Source: Gemmobacter aquatilis
Lineage (GTDB): Bacteria > Pseudomonadota > Alphaproteobacteria > Rhodobacterales > Rhodobacteraceae
Assembly: GCF_900110025.1 (NCBI RefSeq)
Contig: NZ_FOCE01000005.1
Location: 62,001-126,000 of the forward strand
Direction: 5' to 3'
Length of the DNA stretch: 64,000 bases
Both the position numbers and the translations under genes were made by a program. Shown piece after piece: positions 30,728 to 40,629 of the stretch. Numbering within the stretch: the stretch's first letter is position 1; each line of letters begins with the position of its first letter. A model generated the notes under the pieces. The model was given only the letters and a program-made list of their open reading frames with translations, did no database searches and was not told where the DNA came from.

Positions 30728-31516
30728 TTACGCGGTGGTCCGTTCCATCCCGGCCAGTGCTGCGGCGATCCGGTCACACAGCGCCGCCGAGATGGAGGCA
30801 TGGCTTCCGTCCTCGGTGCCATAGAAATCTCGCGGGATATGACCATGCGCATTGGGATGTGGCAGCGCAAGGCACCGGCCTGCCCCGGCCAGCGCACCCG
30901 CCAAGGCCCGGCGGGCCTCGCCCCCAAAGGTGATCCACAGGTGCGGTGCCACGGCAGCCACCTCTGCCACGAAGGCCTGCCGCTCTGCCACCACCAGCGC
31001 CGGTTGCTTTGCAAAGCGCGGGTCAGAGACATGGATCTTGCCCACATCCGTCACATAGACCGCAAATCCCCGCGCGCAGAGATATTGCACGGCCGACCAG
31101 ATCAGCCGCCCGCCCCGTTTTGAACGGTTGCCTTCCCAGCTTAGCCCCCAGGGATTTGCCACCGTCAGACGGTCCGCCCAATGCGCCCCGCGACGCAGCG
31201 CATCCTGCCCGGCCAAAGCGACATACGCGCCGTTCCAGCCGCCCCTTGGCACAAGAAGCGTCGGCAGATCAAAGCCGGACCGCTGTGCCGCAACCTCTGT
31301 CGCCTGAGGAAAGCGGCAGGCCGACAGCGGAATGGGCTGCGTCAGAAGATTGCTCTCGACCGCCGCGCCATCGAACTGGCGGCGATACAGGCCCGCCATG
31401 TCGCGCAGAAAAGCCGGGTCGAACAGGCCCGCATGGCTCGGCTCGACACAGGCGGACCATTGGGGTTCGGGATTCATCAGAAAGGTGGGATCGGCCATCG
31501 AAGCATCCTGTCGCAC
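30728..31516 (-). CDS. Divergent uracil-DNA glycosylase superfamily-like protein
   Basis: A 262-aa protein (256 aa if it starts at the ATG at 31498, MADPTF). It is not a named UDG family to me, but shows the superfamily pattern: VALAGQDAL (compare GQDPY of motif A), VYVTDVGK, PHLWITFGGEARRAL (compare the 'P..i..lG..A' strand) and LPHPNAHG (compare the HPS/HPN of motif B). Motif A lacks the usual Pro, so catalysis is uncertain. It lies between ntrX and trkA on the same strand with 98 and 77 bp gaps. A nucleic acid base-excision role is inferred, not shown. Confidence 0.6.
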   Translation of the reverse strand: MRQDASMADPTFLMNPEPQWSACVEPSHAGLFDPAFLRDMAGLYRRQFDGAAVESNLLTQPIPLSACRFPQATEVAAQRSGFDLPTLLVPRGGWNGAYVALAGQDALRRGAHWADRLTVANPWGLSWEGNRSKRGGRLIWSAVQYLCARGFAVYVTDVGKIHVSDPRFAKQPALVVAERQAFVAEVAAVAPHLWITFGGEARRALAGALAGAGRCLALPHPNAHGHIPRDFYGTEDGSHASISAALCDRIAAALAGMERTTA

Positions 31517-31614
31517 AACCGACGGTTCTGCCGGATCGCAGCGCCGCCCGAATGACGGAATGCAACGCAGGGTTGCCGAAATTGCGGCGGATATGGGGAA
31601 AGATCAGGCCCCCC

Positions 31615-33021
31615 TCACTCCTCGCCGTCGTCGTCCTCCACCTCGCCCGCGCCACGCCCCTTGGCGCCGGTGACAACCCCCAAGCTCTTCAGCTTGCGGT
31701 GCAGCGCGCTCCGTTCCATCCCCACGAAATTGGCGGTGCGGCTGATATTGCCACCGAAACGGTTGATCTGGGTCAGCAGATATTCCTTTTCGAACAACTC
31801 GCGCGCCTCGCGCAGCGGCAGCGTGGCCAAGGCGCCGCCGATCACCAGCCGCCCCTCTTCACCGCCCGCACTGTCCTGCCCCGGCAGTTCCTTCGCCTCG
31901 ATCGGGCCGGTGCCGTCGCCAAGGATCAGCACCCGCTCAATCACGTTGCGCAACTGGCGTACATTGCCCGGCCATTGCATTGTCTGCAGCATCGCCTCGG
32001 CATCCGGGGTCAGCTTGCGCAGCGGCAGGCCCTGCGTGCGGTGGAACATCTCGATGAAATGGCAGGTGAGCTCCGGGATGTCCTCGCGCCGTTCCTCAAG
32101 GCTGGGCACGGCAATCGGCACAACGTTCAGCCGGTCATACAGCTCCTGCCGGAAGCGGCCCGCTGCGATTTCGGCGCGCAGATCGCGGGTGGTGGACGAA
32201 ATCACCCGCAGATCGACGCGCACCTTGTCTTGGCCGCCCGCGCGGGTGAATTGCTGTTCCACCAGCACGCGCAGGATTTTTGATTGCGTGCCCAGCGGCA
32301 TGTCGGCCACTTCGTCGAAATAGACCACGCCGCCATGCGCCTGTTCCAGCAGACCGGGCTCCACCCCCCGCTCCGGCGTTTCGCGCCCGAACAGCACTTC
32401 CTCCATCCGCTCCGGCTCGATCGTTGCGGAGGAGACAGAAATGAACGGCGCCGAAGCCCGGTTGGAATGGGTATGGATGAAGCGCGCCGCCAGTTCCTTG
32501 CCCGATCCGGCAGGCCCGGTCAGCATCACGCGGCCATTGGATTTGGTCACCTTGTCCAGTTGCGCTTTCAGCCCGCGAAAGGCCGGTGAATTGCCCAGCA
32601 TTTCCGACGAGGAGACATCGCGCCGCCGCAACTCGCTGTTTTCCCGCCGCAGCCGCGAGGTTTCCATCGCGCGGCTGACCACCACCATCAGCTGATCAAT
32701 ATTGAACGGCTTTTCGATGAAATCGTAAGCCCCCTGCTTGATCGCCGCGACCGCGATTTCAATATTGCCATGGCCCGAAATGATGACAACCGGCACATCC
32801 GGGTTATCGCGCTTCACGGTTTTCAGGATGTCGATCCCGTCCATCCGGCTGTCCTTCAGCCAGATGTCCAGGATCATCAGCGCGGGCTGTTCGGCGTTGA
32901 TCGCCGCAATGCACTCGTCCGCATTGGCGGCCAGCCGGATCTGAAACCCCTCGTCCTGCAGGATATCCCCGATCAGTTCCCGGATATCGCGCTCGTCATC
33001 GACAATGAGAATGCTGCTCAT
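31615..33021 (-). CDS. ntrX: Nitrogen regulation response regulator NtrX
   Basis: A 468-aa response regulator partnered with NtrY. It has an N-terminal receiver domain (ILIVDDERDIRELI, with the phospho-acceptor Asp in LMILDIWL), an AAA+ domain (GPAGSGKE, VVYFDEVADMP) and a C-terminal Fis-type HTH (NISRTANFVGMERSALHRKL). In the loop where sigma-54 activators carry GAFTGA the sequence is FGRETPERGVEPG, so the sigma-54 contact is missing. It overlaps ntrY by 4 bp. Last gene of the ntr operon. Confidence 0.95.
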   Translation of the reverse strand: MSSILIVDDERDIRELIGDILQDEGFQIRLAANADECIAAINAEQPALMILDIWLKDSRMDGIDILKTVKRDNPDVPVVIISGHGNIEIAVAAIKQGAYDFIEKPFNIDQLMVVVSRAMETSRLRRENSELRRRDVSSSEMLGNSPAFRGLKAQLDKVTKSNGRVMLTGPAGSGKELAARFIHTHSNRASAPFISVSSATIEPERMEEVLFGRETPERGVEPGLLEQAHGGVVYFDEVADMPLGTQSKILRVLVEQQFTRAGGQDKVRVDLRVISSTTRDLRAEIAAGRFRQELYDRLNVVPIAVPSLEERREDIPELTCHFIEMFHRTQGLPLRKLTPDAEAMLQTMQWPGNVRQLRNVIERVLILGDGTGPIEAKELPGQDSAGGEEGRLVIGGALATLPLREARELFEKEYLLTQINRFGGNISRTANFVGMERSALHRKLKSLGVVTGAKGRGAGEVEDDDGEE

Positions 33022-35291
33022 GCGTCCCCTTGGCCTCCTGCGCCTGCCACTTTGCCCCGCGGTCGCGTGATGCGTTGCGCGCGTGGCAGATGGATCTCTG
33101 CCAGCGCCCCGGCATGGGCGTTACCTTCAAACACCGGCGCGTCGGTCAGCACGAGCGACCCGCCATGTTCCTCGATGATCTTCTTCACGATGGGCAGGCC
33201 GAGGCCCGTGCCCTTTTCGCGGGTCGTCACATAGGGCTCGAACAGCCGCGCCCTGTCGGGCGGCAGGCCGATCCCGTTATCAGCAATGGCGATCAGCACA
33301 TCCTGCGGCCCGACCTCGCACCAGATGCGAATCTCTGGCTGGAACCCCGATGGTGCGCCCTTTTCGATCAGCCCTTCGATCGCTTCGCCCGCATTCTTGA
33401 TCAGATTGGTCAGCGCCTGCCCGATCATCGTGGCATCCAGATCCATCAGCAAGGGCTGATCCGGCAGATCGGCGACAAGCCGCACGTCCGGCAATCCGAC
33501 ATCCTGCAACACCACCGCCTCACGCAGCAGTTTCGCCAGATCGGTCTCGCGCCGGTCGGGTTCGGGCATCCGCGCGAATTTCGAAAATTCGTCCACGATG
33601 CGGCGCAGGTCATTGGTCTGGCGCACGATCACATCGGCCAGTTGTTCCAGTTCTGCCGGTTCGGCCACTTCGCGGCGGAACTTGCGCTTGATGCGTTCGG
33701 CCGAAAGCTGGATCGGGGTCAGCGGGTTCTTGATCTCATGTGCGATGCGCCGCGCCACATCGCCCCAGGCCGCCATCCGCTGCGCCGACACGAGGTCGGT
33801 TACATCGTCGAACGCCACCACATACCCCTCCAGCCGGCCCGAGCTGGAGGTCCGTCCGCTCATCCGCACCAGCAGGCTTTCCATCCGGCCCTTGCGCGTC
33901 AGGCGGATTTCTTCCTGCACGGCCACGCCACCGCCCTGCCGCAACCGCTCGAACAGGGCTGCGAATTCCGGCACCGCCACAGCCAGTGGCACATCGGCCC
34001 GGCCCTCGGCGTAATCCAGCAACCGCTCTGCCGCGCGGTTGACGAAATCCACCTCGCCCTCGGCATCCAGCCCGATCACCCCCGCCGTCACCGAAGACAG
34101 CACGGAATCGAACAGACGCCGCTGCCGTTCGGTCTGACGGTTGGTCTCCACCAGCTCGGCCCGCTGGCCCTTCAACTGACGGGTCATCTTGTTGAAGATG
34201 CGGCCCAGCATGGCGATCTCGTCATCGCCGTCTTCTTCCGGCACCTGCACATCCAGATCGCCATCGCCCACCCGCTGCGCCGCCGAGGCCAGACGGCCCA
34301 CCGGGCGGCTCAGCCGTTCGGCGAACCACAGGCCCAACCAGACGGCGGCGAGGATCAGGATCAGCGCAAAGCCCAGATACAGCAGCCCGAATTCGAACAG
34401 CAGCCGCCCGCGCGCCTGTTCGACCTGCTGATACAGGCGCACCGTCTCTTTCGTCTCGTCCAGCAGGCCCAGCAAAGACCCGTCCACCTCGCGCGAGACA
34501 TAAAGATAACGGTCGGCATAGGCATCCAGCTTCACCAGCGCGCGAAACTCGTTACTTGCCCAGTCCTGAATGATGACGACCTCACCCGCCTGCGCCTGCG
34601 CCAGTTGTTCGGCGGAAGGTTTCTCGAAATCGAACAGATAGGATTTGTCGCCCCGTGTGCGCAATTCGCCGCCGCCGTCGATCAGGAACGCCTCGCGCAG
34701 CCCGCGCTGGATGCGGCCCTGCGCCTGCGTCAGCAGCGGGCGCAACTGGCCGTCATCCAGAAAGAAGGTCGATCGCTTGGCGACGTTCAGATAGGCGGCG
34801 AAGGCCCGGGTATCTTTGGTCAGGTCTTCACGGTGCTCGCTTTCATAGGCCTCAGCTGCGGCCAGCGAGGCGCCAACCACGCGCTGCACCCGGTCGGAAA
34901 ACCAGCCCTCCAACCCGACATTCACCGTCAGCACGGCAAACACCGCCACAAGGATCGTCGGTGTCAGCGCAACCAGCGTGAAAACCCCGGTCAGCCGCAA
35001 ATGCAGCTTCGACCCGGCAGAATCGCGCCGCCGGTCGGCCACCATGCGCAGCACGCGGATCAGCACCAGTGCCGCCACCAGCAGCACATAGACGAAATCC
35101 GTCAGCAGGATGACGCGCAACTGCGTGGAGCTTGCACCGTTTTCCAGCGGCCCCAGCATCAGCAGCGTCGCCACCACCAGCACCGGCCCCAGCACCACCA
35201 GCGCAAAAGTCAGCGCTGTCTGCACCCGGCGCTGACGCTGCAGCTTGGCCAGACGGTCCAGCCAGATCGAGCTTCGCGCCGCCGCCCGCAA
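33018..35291 (-). CDS. ntrY: Nitrogen regulation sensor kinase NtrY
   Basis: A 757-aa membrane histidine kinase partnered with NtrX. It has N-terminal membrane helices, a periplasmic or large extracytoplasmic stretch, HAMP (RLSRPVGRLASAAQRV), PAS, HisKA with HEIKNPLTP and a HATPase with DNGIGLP and GTGLGLPIVKK. The frame continues upstream into ntrC, so the true start lies near here. I chose TTG at 35291: GGGGGAG (35305-35299) precedes it by 7 nt, and no ATG in frame follows the ntrC stop before the first helix. Confidence 0.92.
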   Translation of the reverse strand: MRAAARSSIWLDRLAKLQRQRRVQTALTFALVVLGPVLVVATLLMLGPLENGASSTQLRVILLTDFVYVLLVAALVLIRVLRMVADRRRDSAGSKLHLRLTGVFTLVALTPTILVAVFAVLTVNVGLEGWFSDRVQRVVGASLAAAEAYESEHREDLTKDTRAFAAYLNVAKRSTFFLDDGQLRPLLTQAQGRIQRGLREAFLIDGGGELRTRGDKSYLFDFEKPSAEQLAQAQAGEVVIIQDWASNEFRALVKLDAYADRYLYVSREVDGSLLGLLDETKETVRLYQQVEQARGRLLFEFGLLYLGFALILILAAVWLGLWFAERLSRPVGRLASAAQRVGDGDLDVQVPEEDGDDEIAMLGRIFNKMTRQLKGQRAELVETNRQTERQRRLFDSVLSSVTAGVIGLDAEGEVDFVNRAAERLLDYAEGRADVPLAVAVPEFAALFERLRQGGGVAVQEEIRLTRKGRMESLLVRMSGRTSSSGRLEGYVVAFDDVTDLVSAQRMAAWGDVARRIAHEIKNPLTPIQLSAERIKRKFRREVAEPAELEQLADVIVRQTNDLRRIVDEFSKFARMPEPDRRETDLAKLLREAVVLQDVGLPDVRLVADLPDQPLLMDLDATMIGQALTNLIKNAGEAIEGLIEKGAPSGFQPEIRIWCEVGPQDVLIAIADNGIGLPPDRARLFEPYVTTREKGTGLGLPIVKKIIEEHGGSLVLTDAPVFEGNAHAGALAEIHLPRAQRITRPRGKVAGAGGQGDA

Positions 35292-35298
35292 ATGCAAA

Positions 35299-35305
35299 CT
35301 CCCCC
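35299..35305 (-). promoter_or_regulatory. Ribosome-binding site for ntrY
   Basis: GGGGGAG on the minus strand, 7 nt before the TTG at 35291. This purine run decides the non-ATG start. The competing ATG in the region is in another frame. Confidence 0.55.
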
Positions 35306-35386
35306 GCAACCGGGGACTGTTGCCCCGCCGACATACAAGCGGCCTGAATCGGGGATGGCCCCAAAGACACGCTCTCTGTTGCGGTT

Positions 35387-36754
35387 TTACATCAACTTGC
35401 GGCGCCGTGTCACGCGAATATCCAGCTCGGTGATCTTCTTGCGCAAGGTATTGCGGTTGATCCCCAACAGATCGGCACATTTGGCCTGATTGCCGCCCGT
35501 CGCATCCAGCGCGATTTCGATCAGCGGCGCCTCAACCTCGCGCAGAATACGGTTATAGACCCCGGCAGGCGGCAATTGCCCGCCATGCAGATCGAAATAC
35601 CGCTTCAGGTGCCGCGCGACCGAGGCGGACAATTTGTCGCTCTCGCCCACGCCCTTCATCGGCTCGGGCAGCGGCTGGCTGCCAAGGGCGGCCTCTACCT
35701 CGGTCCGGCTGATTTCCGGTTCCGACGAGGTGACCATCAGCCGCTTCAGCGTGTTTTCCAGCTGCCGCACATTGCCCGGCCAGCTATAGGCGCGCACCAG
35801 TTCGCGCGCATCGGGTGACAGACGGCGCACCGTGCCGAAATCGCGCTCGCCCTTGGCGAGGAAGTGTTCGGCCAGCAGCGGAATGTCATCCACCCGCTCG
35901 CGCAGGCTGGGCACATGCAGCGTGACACCGCCCAGACGGTAGAACAGATCCTGCCGGAAGGCCCCGCCCTCCATCCTTGCTGCCAGATCGCTCTGGCTCG
36001 TGGCCATGATGCGCGGCGCATTGTCGCCCAGCATGTCCAGCATCCGCACGATGCGCGCCTGCGCCTCGTCATCCAGATCGGCCACCTCGTCAAACACCAG
36101 CGACCCACCGCGCGCCTTGGCCAGCAGCGCCGAAGGCCCATCCATCCCCTGCAGATCGGCAGCCTGTGCCACGATGAAGGGCATGGTGCGCCGGTCGGAA
36201 AAATCATGGATCGCGCGGGCGATCAGCGATTTGCCGGTGCCGCTTTCGCCGGTGATCAGCACCGCCAGATCGGTGTTCATCACCCGCGCCACCAGCCGAT
36301 ACAGCGCCTGCATCGCCGGGGTGCGCCCCACCAGCGGCAGATCATCGCCCGCCTCGCGCGGGGTCGCCACAGCCTTGGGCGCGCGTCGCTTCATATCCAG
36401 TGCCCGCGCGGACCGCTTCATCAGGTCGGGCAGATCGAAGGGCTTGGGCAGATAGTCGAACGCCTCCGCCTCGGCCGCCTGAATCGCCGTCATGATGGTA
36501 TTCTGCGCCGAGATCACGATCACCGGCAGGCCGGGCCGCATCTGGCTGATCTTGGGCAGCGCCTCCAGCCCGTTGCCATCCGGCATGATGACATCGGAAA
36601 TCACCAGATCGCCCTTGCCCTCTTCGACCCAGCGCATCAGCGTCACGAGCGACGATGTGGCATGAACCTTGCATCCCGCCCGGGTCAGCGCCTGCGTCAG
36701 CACCGTGCGGATCGTGCGGTCGTCATCTGCGACCAGAACCGTGCCATCCATCAC
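35387..36754 (-). CDS. ntrC: Nitrogen regulation response regulator NtrC (GAFTGA-less)
   Basis: A 455-aa response regulator partnered with NtrB. Receiver domain with VLVADDDRT and phospho-Asp in [12 protein letters not shown]+ domain with GESGTGKS and LVFDEVADL, Fis HTH ([19 protein letters not shown]). The GAFTGA loop for sigma-54 is absent: [22 protein letters not shown] occupies the region. R. capsulatus NtrC is established to lack it and activate the housekeeping RNA polymerase, so the same is expected here. It overlaps ntrB by 4 bp. Confidence 0.96.
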   Translation of the reverse strand: MMDGTVLVADDDRTIRTVLTQALTRAGCKVHATSSLVTLMRWVEEGKGDLVISDVIMPDGNGLEALPKISQMRPGLPVIVISAQNTIMTAIQAAEAEAFDYLPKPFDLPDLMKRSARALDMKRRAPKAVATPREAGDDLPLVGRTPAMQALYRLVARVMNTDLAVLITGESGTGKSLIARAIHDFSDRRTMPFIVAQAADLQGMDGPSALLAKARGGSLVFDEVADLDDEAQARIVRMLDMLGDNAPRIMATSQSDLAARMEGGAFRQDLFYRLGGVTLHVPSLRERVDDIPLLAEHFLAKGERDFGTVRRLSPDARELVRAYSWPGNVRQLENTLKRLMVTSSEPEISRTEVEAALGSQPLPEPMKGVGESDKLSASVARHLKRYFDLHGGQLPPAGVYNRILREVEAPLIEIALDATGGNQAKCADLLGINRNTLRKKITELDIRVTRRRKLM

Positions 36755-37854
36755 TCAGCTTCCTTCTTCTGCAACTCCCGTGGCGCCACGGGCAGCGATA
36801 CCCGGAACACCGTGCGTCCGGGCACCGAGTCGACGGAGATCCATCCGTCATGTTCGGTGATGATCTTGCTCACCAGCGCGAGGCCCAGCCCCGTGCCGTT
36901 TTCCTTGCCCGAGACGAAGGGCTCGAAAATCTCGTCGGCAATGCCGGGCGGCAGGCCGGGGCCATCGTCGATGATCTCGATCTGCAACGGCAGGGCTTTG
37001 CCCGTGCCATCCTTGCGCCGCAGCCGCAGCGACAGGTCATAGCGGGTACGCAGCTTGATCGTGCCGCCCTTCTCGCCCGCCGCTTCCGCCGCGTTCTTGA
37101 TGAGGTTCAGGAACACCTGCATCAGCTGATCGGGGTCGGCAAAGGTCGGCGGCAGCGAGGGGTCGTATTCCTCGACGATCTTCATCCGCGCGGCAAAGCC
37201 CACCAGCGCCGATTTGCGCGCCCGGTCCAGCGCGTCGTGGATGTTCACCGCGCGGCGCTCTGGCGGGCGCAGATTGCCGAATTGTTCCACCTGTTCCAGC
37301 AGCTTCACGATGCGGCGGGTTTCCTCGACGATCAGCTCGGTCAACTCGCGATCCTCGGGGCCAAGCCCCATCGACAGCAGTTGCGCCGCCCCGGCGATGC
37401 CCGCCAGCGGGTTCTTGATCTCATGCGCCAGCATTTCCGCCATGCCGATCGCCGATTTCGCCGCCGTTTTCGCCGCCCCGGCGCGGTTCAGCCGGTCGGC
37501 AATCTCGCGCGGGGTCATCAGCAGCATCAGCACATCGGGGTTATCAGCCATCGGGGCCACCTGCACCGTGCACTGGATCGGCGGCTTTTCCCCGTTGGTG
37601 ACATCGACATCGTTGATGAACAGCGCTGACTGGTTGGCGCGCGCGCGGGCGCAGGCCTCGTCCATCTCGGCATTGATATGCACCCGGTCGAACACCGGCT
37701 GCCCCTTCAGGTTGCGCGACGAGGCGTTCAGAAACAGCTCTGCCGCCGGATTGGTTTCCAGAATATGCCCGGTCTCGTCGATCAACAGCGCCGGGATCGG
37801 CAGCGAAGCCCAGATGACGCCCGGCACCGGGTAGGGTTGGCGAAAGCCCTTCAT
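36751..37854 (-). CDS. ntrB: Nitrogen regulation sensor kinase NtrB
   Basis: A 367-aa cytoplasmic histidine kinase/phosphatase that responds to the PII signal and phosphorylates NtrC. PAS-like N-terminal region ([20 protein letters not shown]), HisKA box [17 protein letters not shown] and HATPase motifs ([30 protein letters not shown]). It overlaps dusB at its start and ntrC at its stop (both 4 bp). Confidence 0.96.
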   Translation of the reverse strand: MKGFRQPYPVPGVIWASLPIPALLIDETGHILETNPAAELFLNASSRNLKGQPVFDRVHINAEMDEACARARANQSALFINDVDVTNGEKPPIQCTVQVAPMADNPDVLMLLMTPREIADRLNRAGAAKTAAKSAIGMAEMLAHEIKNPLAGIAGAAQLLSMGLGPEDRELTELIVEETRRIVKLLEQVEQFGNLRPPERRAVNIHDALDRARKSALVGFAARMKIVEEYDPSLPPTFADPDQLMQVFLNLIKNAAEAAGEKGGTIKLRTRYDLSLRLRRKDGTGKALPLQIEIIDDGPGLPPGIADEIFEPFVSGKENGTGLGLALVSKIITEHDGWISVDSVPGRTVFRVSLPVAPRELQKKEAE

Positions 37855-38861
37855 GCCGCAACCCTTTCCTGGGCACCAAAGGCCCGGCGCAGCGCCGCGA
37901 TCACCTGCGCCGGGCTGTCGCCCGTCAGGATCGGGCCGCGATGGGCCTCCAGCCCGGCGGTTTCCAGATACCAGCCCAGATGCTTGCGCGCGACCTTCAG
38001 CCCCAGCTCAAGCCCATAGAATCCCAGCATTTCTTCGTAATGTCCCACCACCAGATCGGCCAGCGCATCACCCTGCGGCACCACCGGCGCGGGCCTGCCG
38101 TACAGCGCTGCCGCCACCTGCGCCAGAACCCAGGGCCGCCCCTGCGCCCCGCGCCCGATCATCACGCCATCGGCGCCCGACAGACGCAGCGCCTCGGCGG
38201 CCGAACCCGCATCCGTCACGTCGCCATTGGCGATGACCGGCACCGAAACCGCATCCTTCACCGCCCGGATCGCCGCCCAATCCGCCTGCCCCTTGTAGAA
38301 CTGGCAGCGCGTGCGCCCGTGGATGGTGATCATCCTCACCCCCGCGCCTTCCGCCCGCCACGCCAGATCGGCGGCGTTCATCAGGGCATCATCCCAGCCC
38401 AGCCGCGTCTTCAGCGTGACTGGCACATCCACCGCGCCCACCACCGCCTCGATCAGCGTCAGCGCATGGTCCAGATCCTTCATCAGCGCCGAACCGGAAT
38501 AGCCGTTGGTCACCTTCTTGGCCGGGCAACCCATATTGATATCAATCACTTGTGCGCCCTGGCCTGCCACATATTTCGCGGCCTCGGCCATCCAGTAGGG
38601 CTCGCGCCCCGCCAGTTGCACGCTGGTTGCCGCCTCGCCAAAGCCCAGTTCGGCCCGCGCCCGTGCCAAGGGGCGCGCCTGCACCACCTCCTGGCTTGCG
38701 ACCATCTCGCTGACCACCAGCCCCGCCCCGAACGCCCCCACCAGCCTGCGAAACGGCAGGTCGGTGATTCCCGCCAGCGGCGCCAGCAGCACCGGGGGCT
38801 CCAGAGAGATGTCGGCCAATTTCAAAGGCACTTGCGCGGTCCTTGTCTGATTATTCAGCAA
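37851..38861 (-). CDS. dusB: tRNA-dihydrouridine synthase (NifR3/DusB)
   Basis: A 336-aa FMN enzyme that reduces uridine to dihydrouridine in tRNA. Motifs: APLAGITDLPFRRL, DINMGCPAKKV with the catalytic Cys, and GADGVMIGRGAQGRPW. First gene of the nifR3-ntrBC-ntrYX operon, an arrangement established in Rhodobacter capsulatus. Whether it has a nitrogen-regulation role is unclear. It is divergent from ispDF across about 150 bp. Confidence 0.95.
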   Translation of the reverse strand: MLNNQTRTAQVPLKLADISLEPPVLLAPLAGITDLPFRRLVGAFGAGLVVSEMVASQEVVQARPLARARAELGFGEAATSVQLAGREPYWMAEAAKYVAGQGAQVIDINMGCPAKKVTNGYSGSALMKDLDHALTLIEAVVGAVDVPVTLKTRLGWDDALMNAADLAWRAEGAGVRMITIHGRTRCQFYKGQADWAAIRAVKDAVSVPVIANGDVTDAGSAAEALRLSGADGVMIGRGAQGRPWVLAQVAAALYGRPAPVVPQGDALADLVVGHYEEMLGFYGLELGLKVARKHLGWYLETAGLEAHRGPILTGDSPAQVIAALRRAFGAQERVAA

Positions 38862-38965
38862 CTAACCCTGACAGCATGACGTTACAACGACAAGTCGCCG
38901 ATTTTCTGTGCGCCATGCAATCATCGCACAAATATTAGGCAATTTCGTCCCTCTCTGCCACCGCA

Positions 38966-38994
38966 TTGTCATGCCGCAACTCATGGCCTATGCA
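38966..38994 (+). promoter_or_regulatory. Candidate sigma-70 promoter of ispDF
   Basis: TTGTCA (38966-38971), a 17-bp spacer and TATGCA (38989-38994). Transcription would begin near 39001, leaving a short leader with AAGGAGAGG before the start codon at 39014. Confidence 0.55.
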
Positions 38995-39013
38995 GTCGGC
39001 CAAGGAGAGGGCC

Positions 39014-40138
39014 ATGACGACAGCCGCCATCATCGTCGCCGCAGGCCGGGGCACCCGTGCCGGAGGCGAAATCCCCAAGCAATGGCAAAGCCTTGCGGGG
39101 CGTCCTGTTCTTGCCCACACGCTTGACGCCTTTGCCGGACTGCGCCGGGTGCTGGTCATCCATCCCGATGACCGCGCGCGCGCCAACGCCCTGGCCCCGG
39201 GGGTCGAGATCGTGACGGGCGGTGCGACACGCGCCCAATCTGTGCGCAACGCGCTGGAATCTCTGGCGGAAAGCGGCGTGGACAAGGTGCTGATCCATGA
39301 CGGCGCCCGCCCGCTGGTCAGCCCGGCACAGATCGCCCGGATTGTTGATGCGCTGGAGACATCCCCCGCCGCCGCCCCGGCGCTCGCGGTCACCGACGCG
39401 CTGTGGAAAGGGGCCGAGGGGCGGGTCATCGGCACGCAATCGCGCGAAGGTCTGTGGCGGGCGCAAACCCCGCAAGGCTTTCGTTTTACAGGGATTCTTG
39501 CCGCCCACCGCGCCTTTGTCGGCGATGCGGCGGATGATGTGGAGGTGGCGATGGCCGCCGGCCTGCCCGTGGCGATTGTTCCCGGTGAAGAAACCAACCT
39601 GAAACTCACCTTCCCCGGCGATTTCGCCCGTGCGGAAGCGATTCTGAAAGGCGCCCGCATGGATATCCGGCTTGGCAACGGCTTTGACGTTCACGCCTTC
39701 ACCGAGGGCGATCATGTCTGGCTCTGTGGCGTGAAAGTGCCGCATGGCAAGGCGCTGCTGGGCCATTCCGACGCAGATGTGGGGATGCACGCGCTGACCG
39801 ACGCGATCTATGGCGCGCTGGCGATGGGTGATATCGGGCGGCACTTCCCGCCCTCCGATCCACAATGGAAGGGGGCCGCAAGCCACATCTTCCTGCAACA
39901 TGCCATTGATATGGCACGGGAAATGGGGTTCGCGCTGATGAACTGCGACGTGACGCTGATCTGCGAACGCCCCAAGATCGGCCCCCATGCCGAGCTGATG
40001 CGGCAGGCGCTGGCCACCATCATGGGGGTTGCGGTCGAACGGGTCAGCGTGAAGGCCACCACCTCGGAACGGCTGGGCTTCACCGGGCGCGAGGAAGGCA
40101 TCGCGGCGTTGGCCACCGCAACGCTGGTGCGCCCATGA
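39014..40138 (+). CDS. ispDF: Bifunctional IspD/IspF (MEP isoprenoid pathway)
   Basis: A 374-aa fusion. The IspD part (about 1-213) makes CDP-methylerythritol: [16 protein letters not shown] near the N-terminus. The IspF part (from about 216, [14 protein letters not shown]) makes the cyclic diphosphate: [17 protein letters not shown] and SHIFL metal/substrate motifs. Such fusions are typical in alphaproteobacteria. Start ATG 39014 follows AAGGAGAGG. It overlaps pgpA by ATGA. Confidence 0.97.
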   Translation: MTTAAIIVAAGRGTRAGGEIPKQWQSLAGRPVLAHTLDAFAGLRRVLVIHPDDRARANALAPGVEIVTGGATRAQSVRNALESLAESGVDKVLIHDGARPLVSPAQIARIVDALETSPAAAPALAVTDALWKGAEGRVIGTQSREGLWRAQTPQGFRFTGILAAHRAFVGDAADDVEVAMAAGLPVAIVPGEETNLKLTFPGDFARAEAILKGARMDIRLGNGFDVHAFTEGDHVWLCGVKVPHGKALLGHSDADVGMHALTDAIYGALAMGDIGRHFPPSDPQWKGAASHIFLQHAIDMAREMGFALMNCDVTLICERPKIGPHAELMRQALATIMGVAVERVSVKATTSERLGFTGREEGIAALATATLVRP

Positions 40139-40629
40139 TCCGCGCGCTGACCACCTTTTTCGGGCTGGGCCTGCTGCGCCCGGCGCCGGGCACCTGGGGC
40201 TCTGCCGGGGCAATTGTGCTGGGCGTGGCGATTGACAGGTATCTGGGCTTTCCGGCGCTGGTTATCGCAACGATTGCAGTCACTTGTCTCGGATTCCTCG
40301 TGTGCCGCATCGCCTTGGCCGACCGGCCCGGTGAAGACCCGTCGGAGATTGTGATCGACGAAGTGGCGGGCCAATGGCTGGCCCTGCTGTTCCCCGCCGC
40401 CGCCTTCTGGCATCGCGGGCTGGAGGATTGGGCGGTGGTCGCCTATCCCGGTTGGGTCGCGGCCTTCCTGTTTTTCCGCCTGTTCGACATCTGGAAACCC
40501 TGGCTGGTCGGCCGCGCCGACCGGCGCGGCGATGCGGCGGGCGTGATGCTGGATGACCTTTGGGCCGGGCTGTTCGCCGGGCTGGCAACCATGGTCGCCG
40601 CAGGCATCGCGCATGGAGTCTTCATGTGA
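40135..40629 (+). CDS. pgpA: Phosphatidylglycerophosphatase A
   Basis: A 164-aa membrane phosphatase that forms phosphatidylglycerol from its phosphate. The family motifs [17 protein letters not shown] and [11 protein letters not shown] plus three or four helices are present; the late segment RLFDIWKPW is also typical. Coupled to ispDF (ATGA) and to cinA by TGATG. Confidence 0.94.
   Translation: MIRALTTFFGLGLLRPAPGTWGSAGAIVLGVAIDRYLGFPALVIATIAVTCLGFLVCRIALADRPGEDPSEIVIDEVAGQWLALLFPAAAFWHRGLEDWAVVAYPGWVAAFLFFRLFDIWKPWLVGRADRRGDAAGVMLDDLWAGLFAGLATMVAAGIAHGVFM

Noticed and set aside
33030-35489. 819-aa open frame antisense to ntrY
   Set aside because: Shadow of NtrY; composition dominated by His, Gln and Arg as in other shadows.
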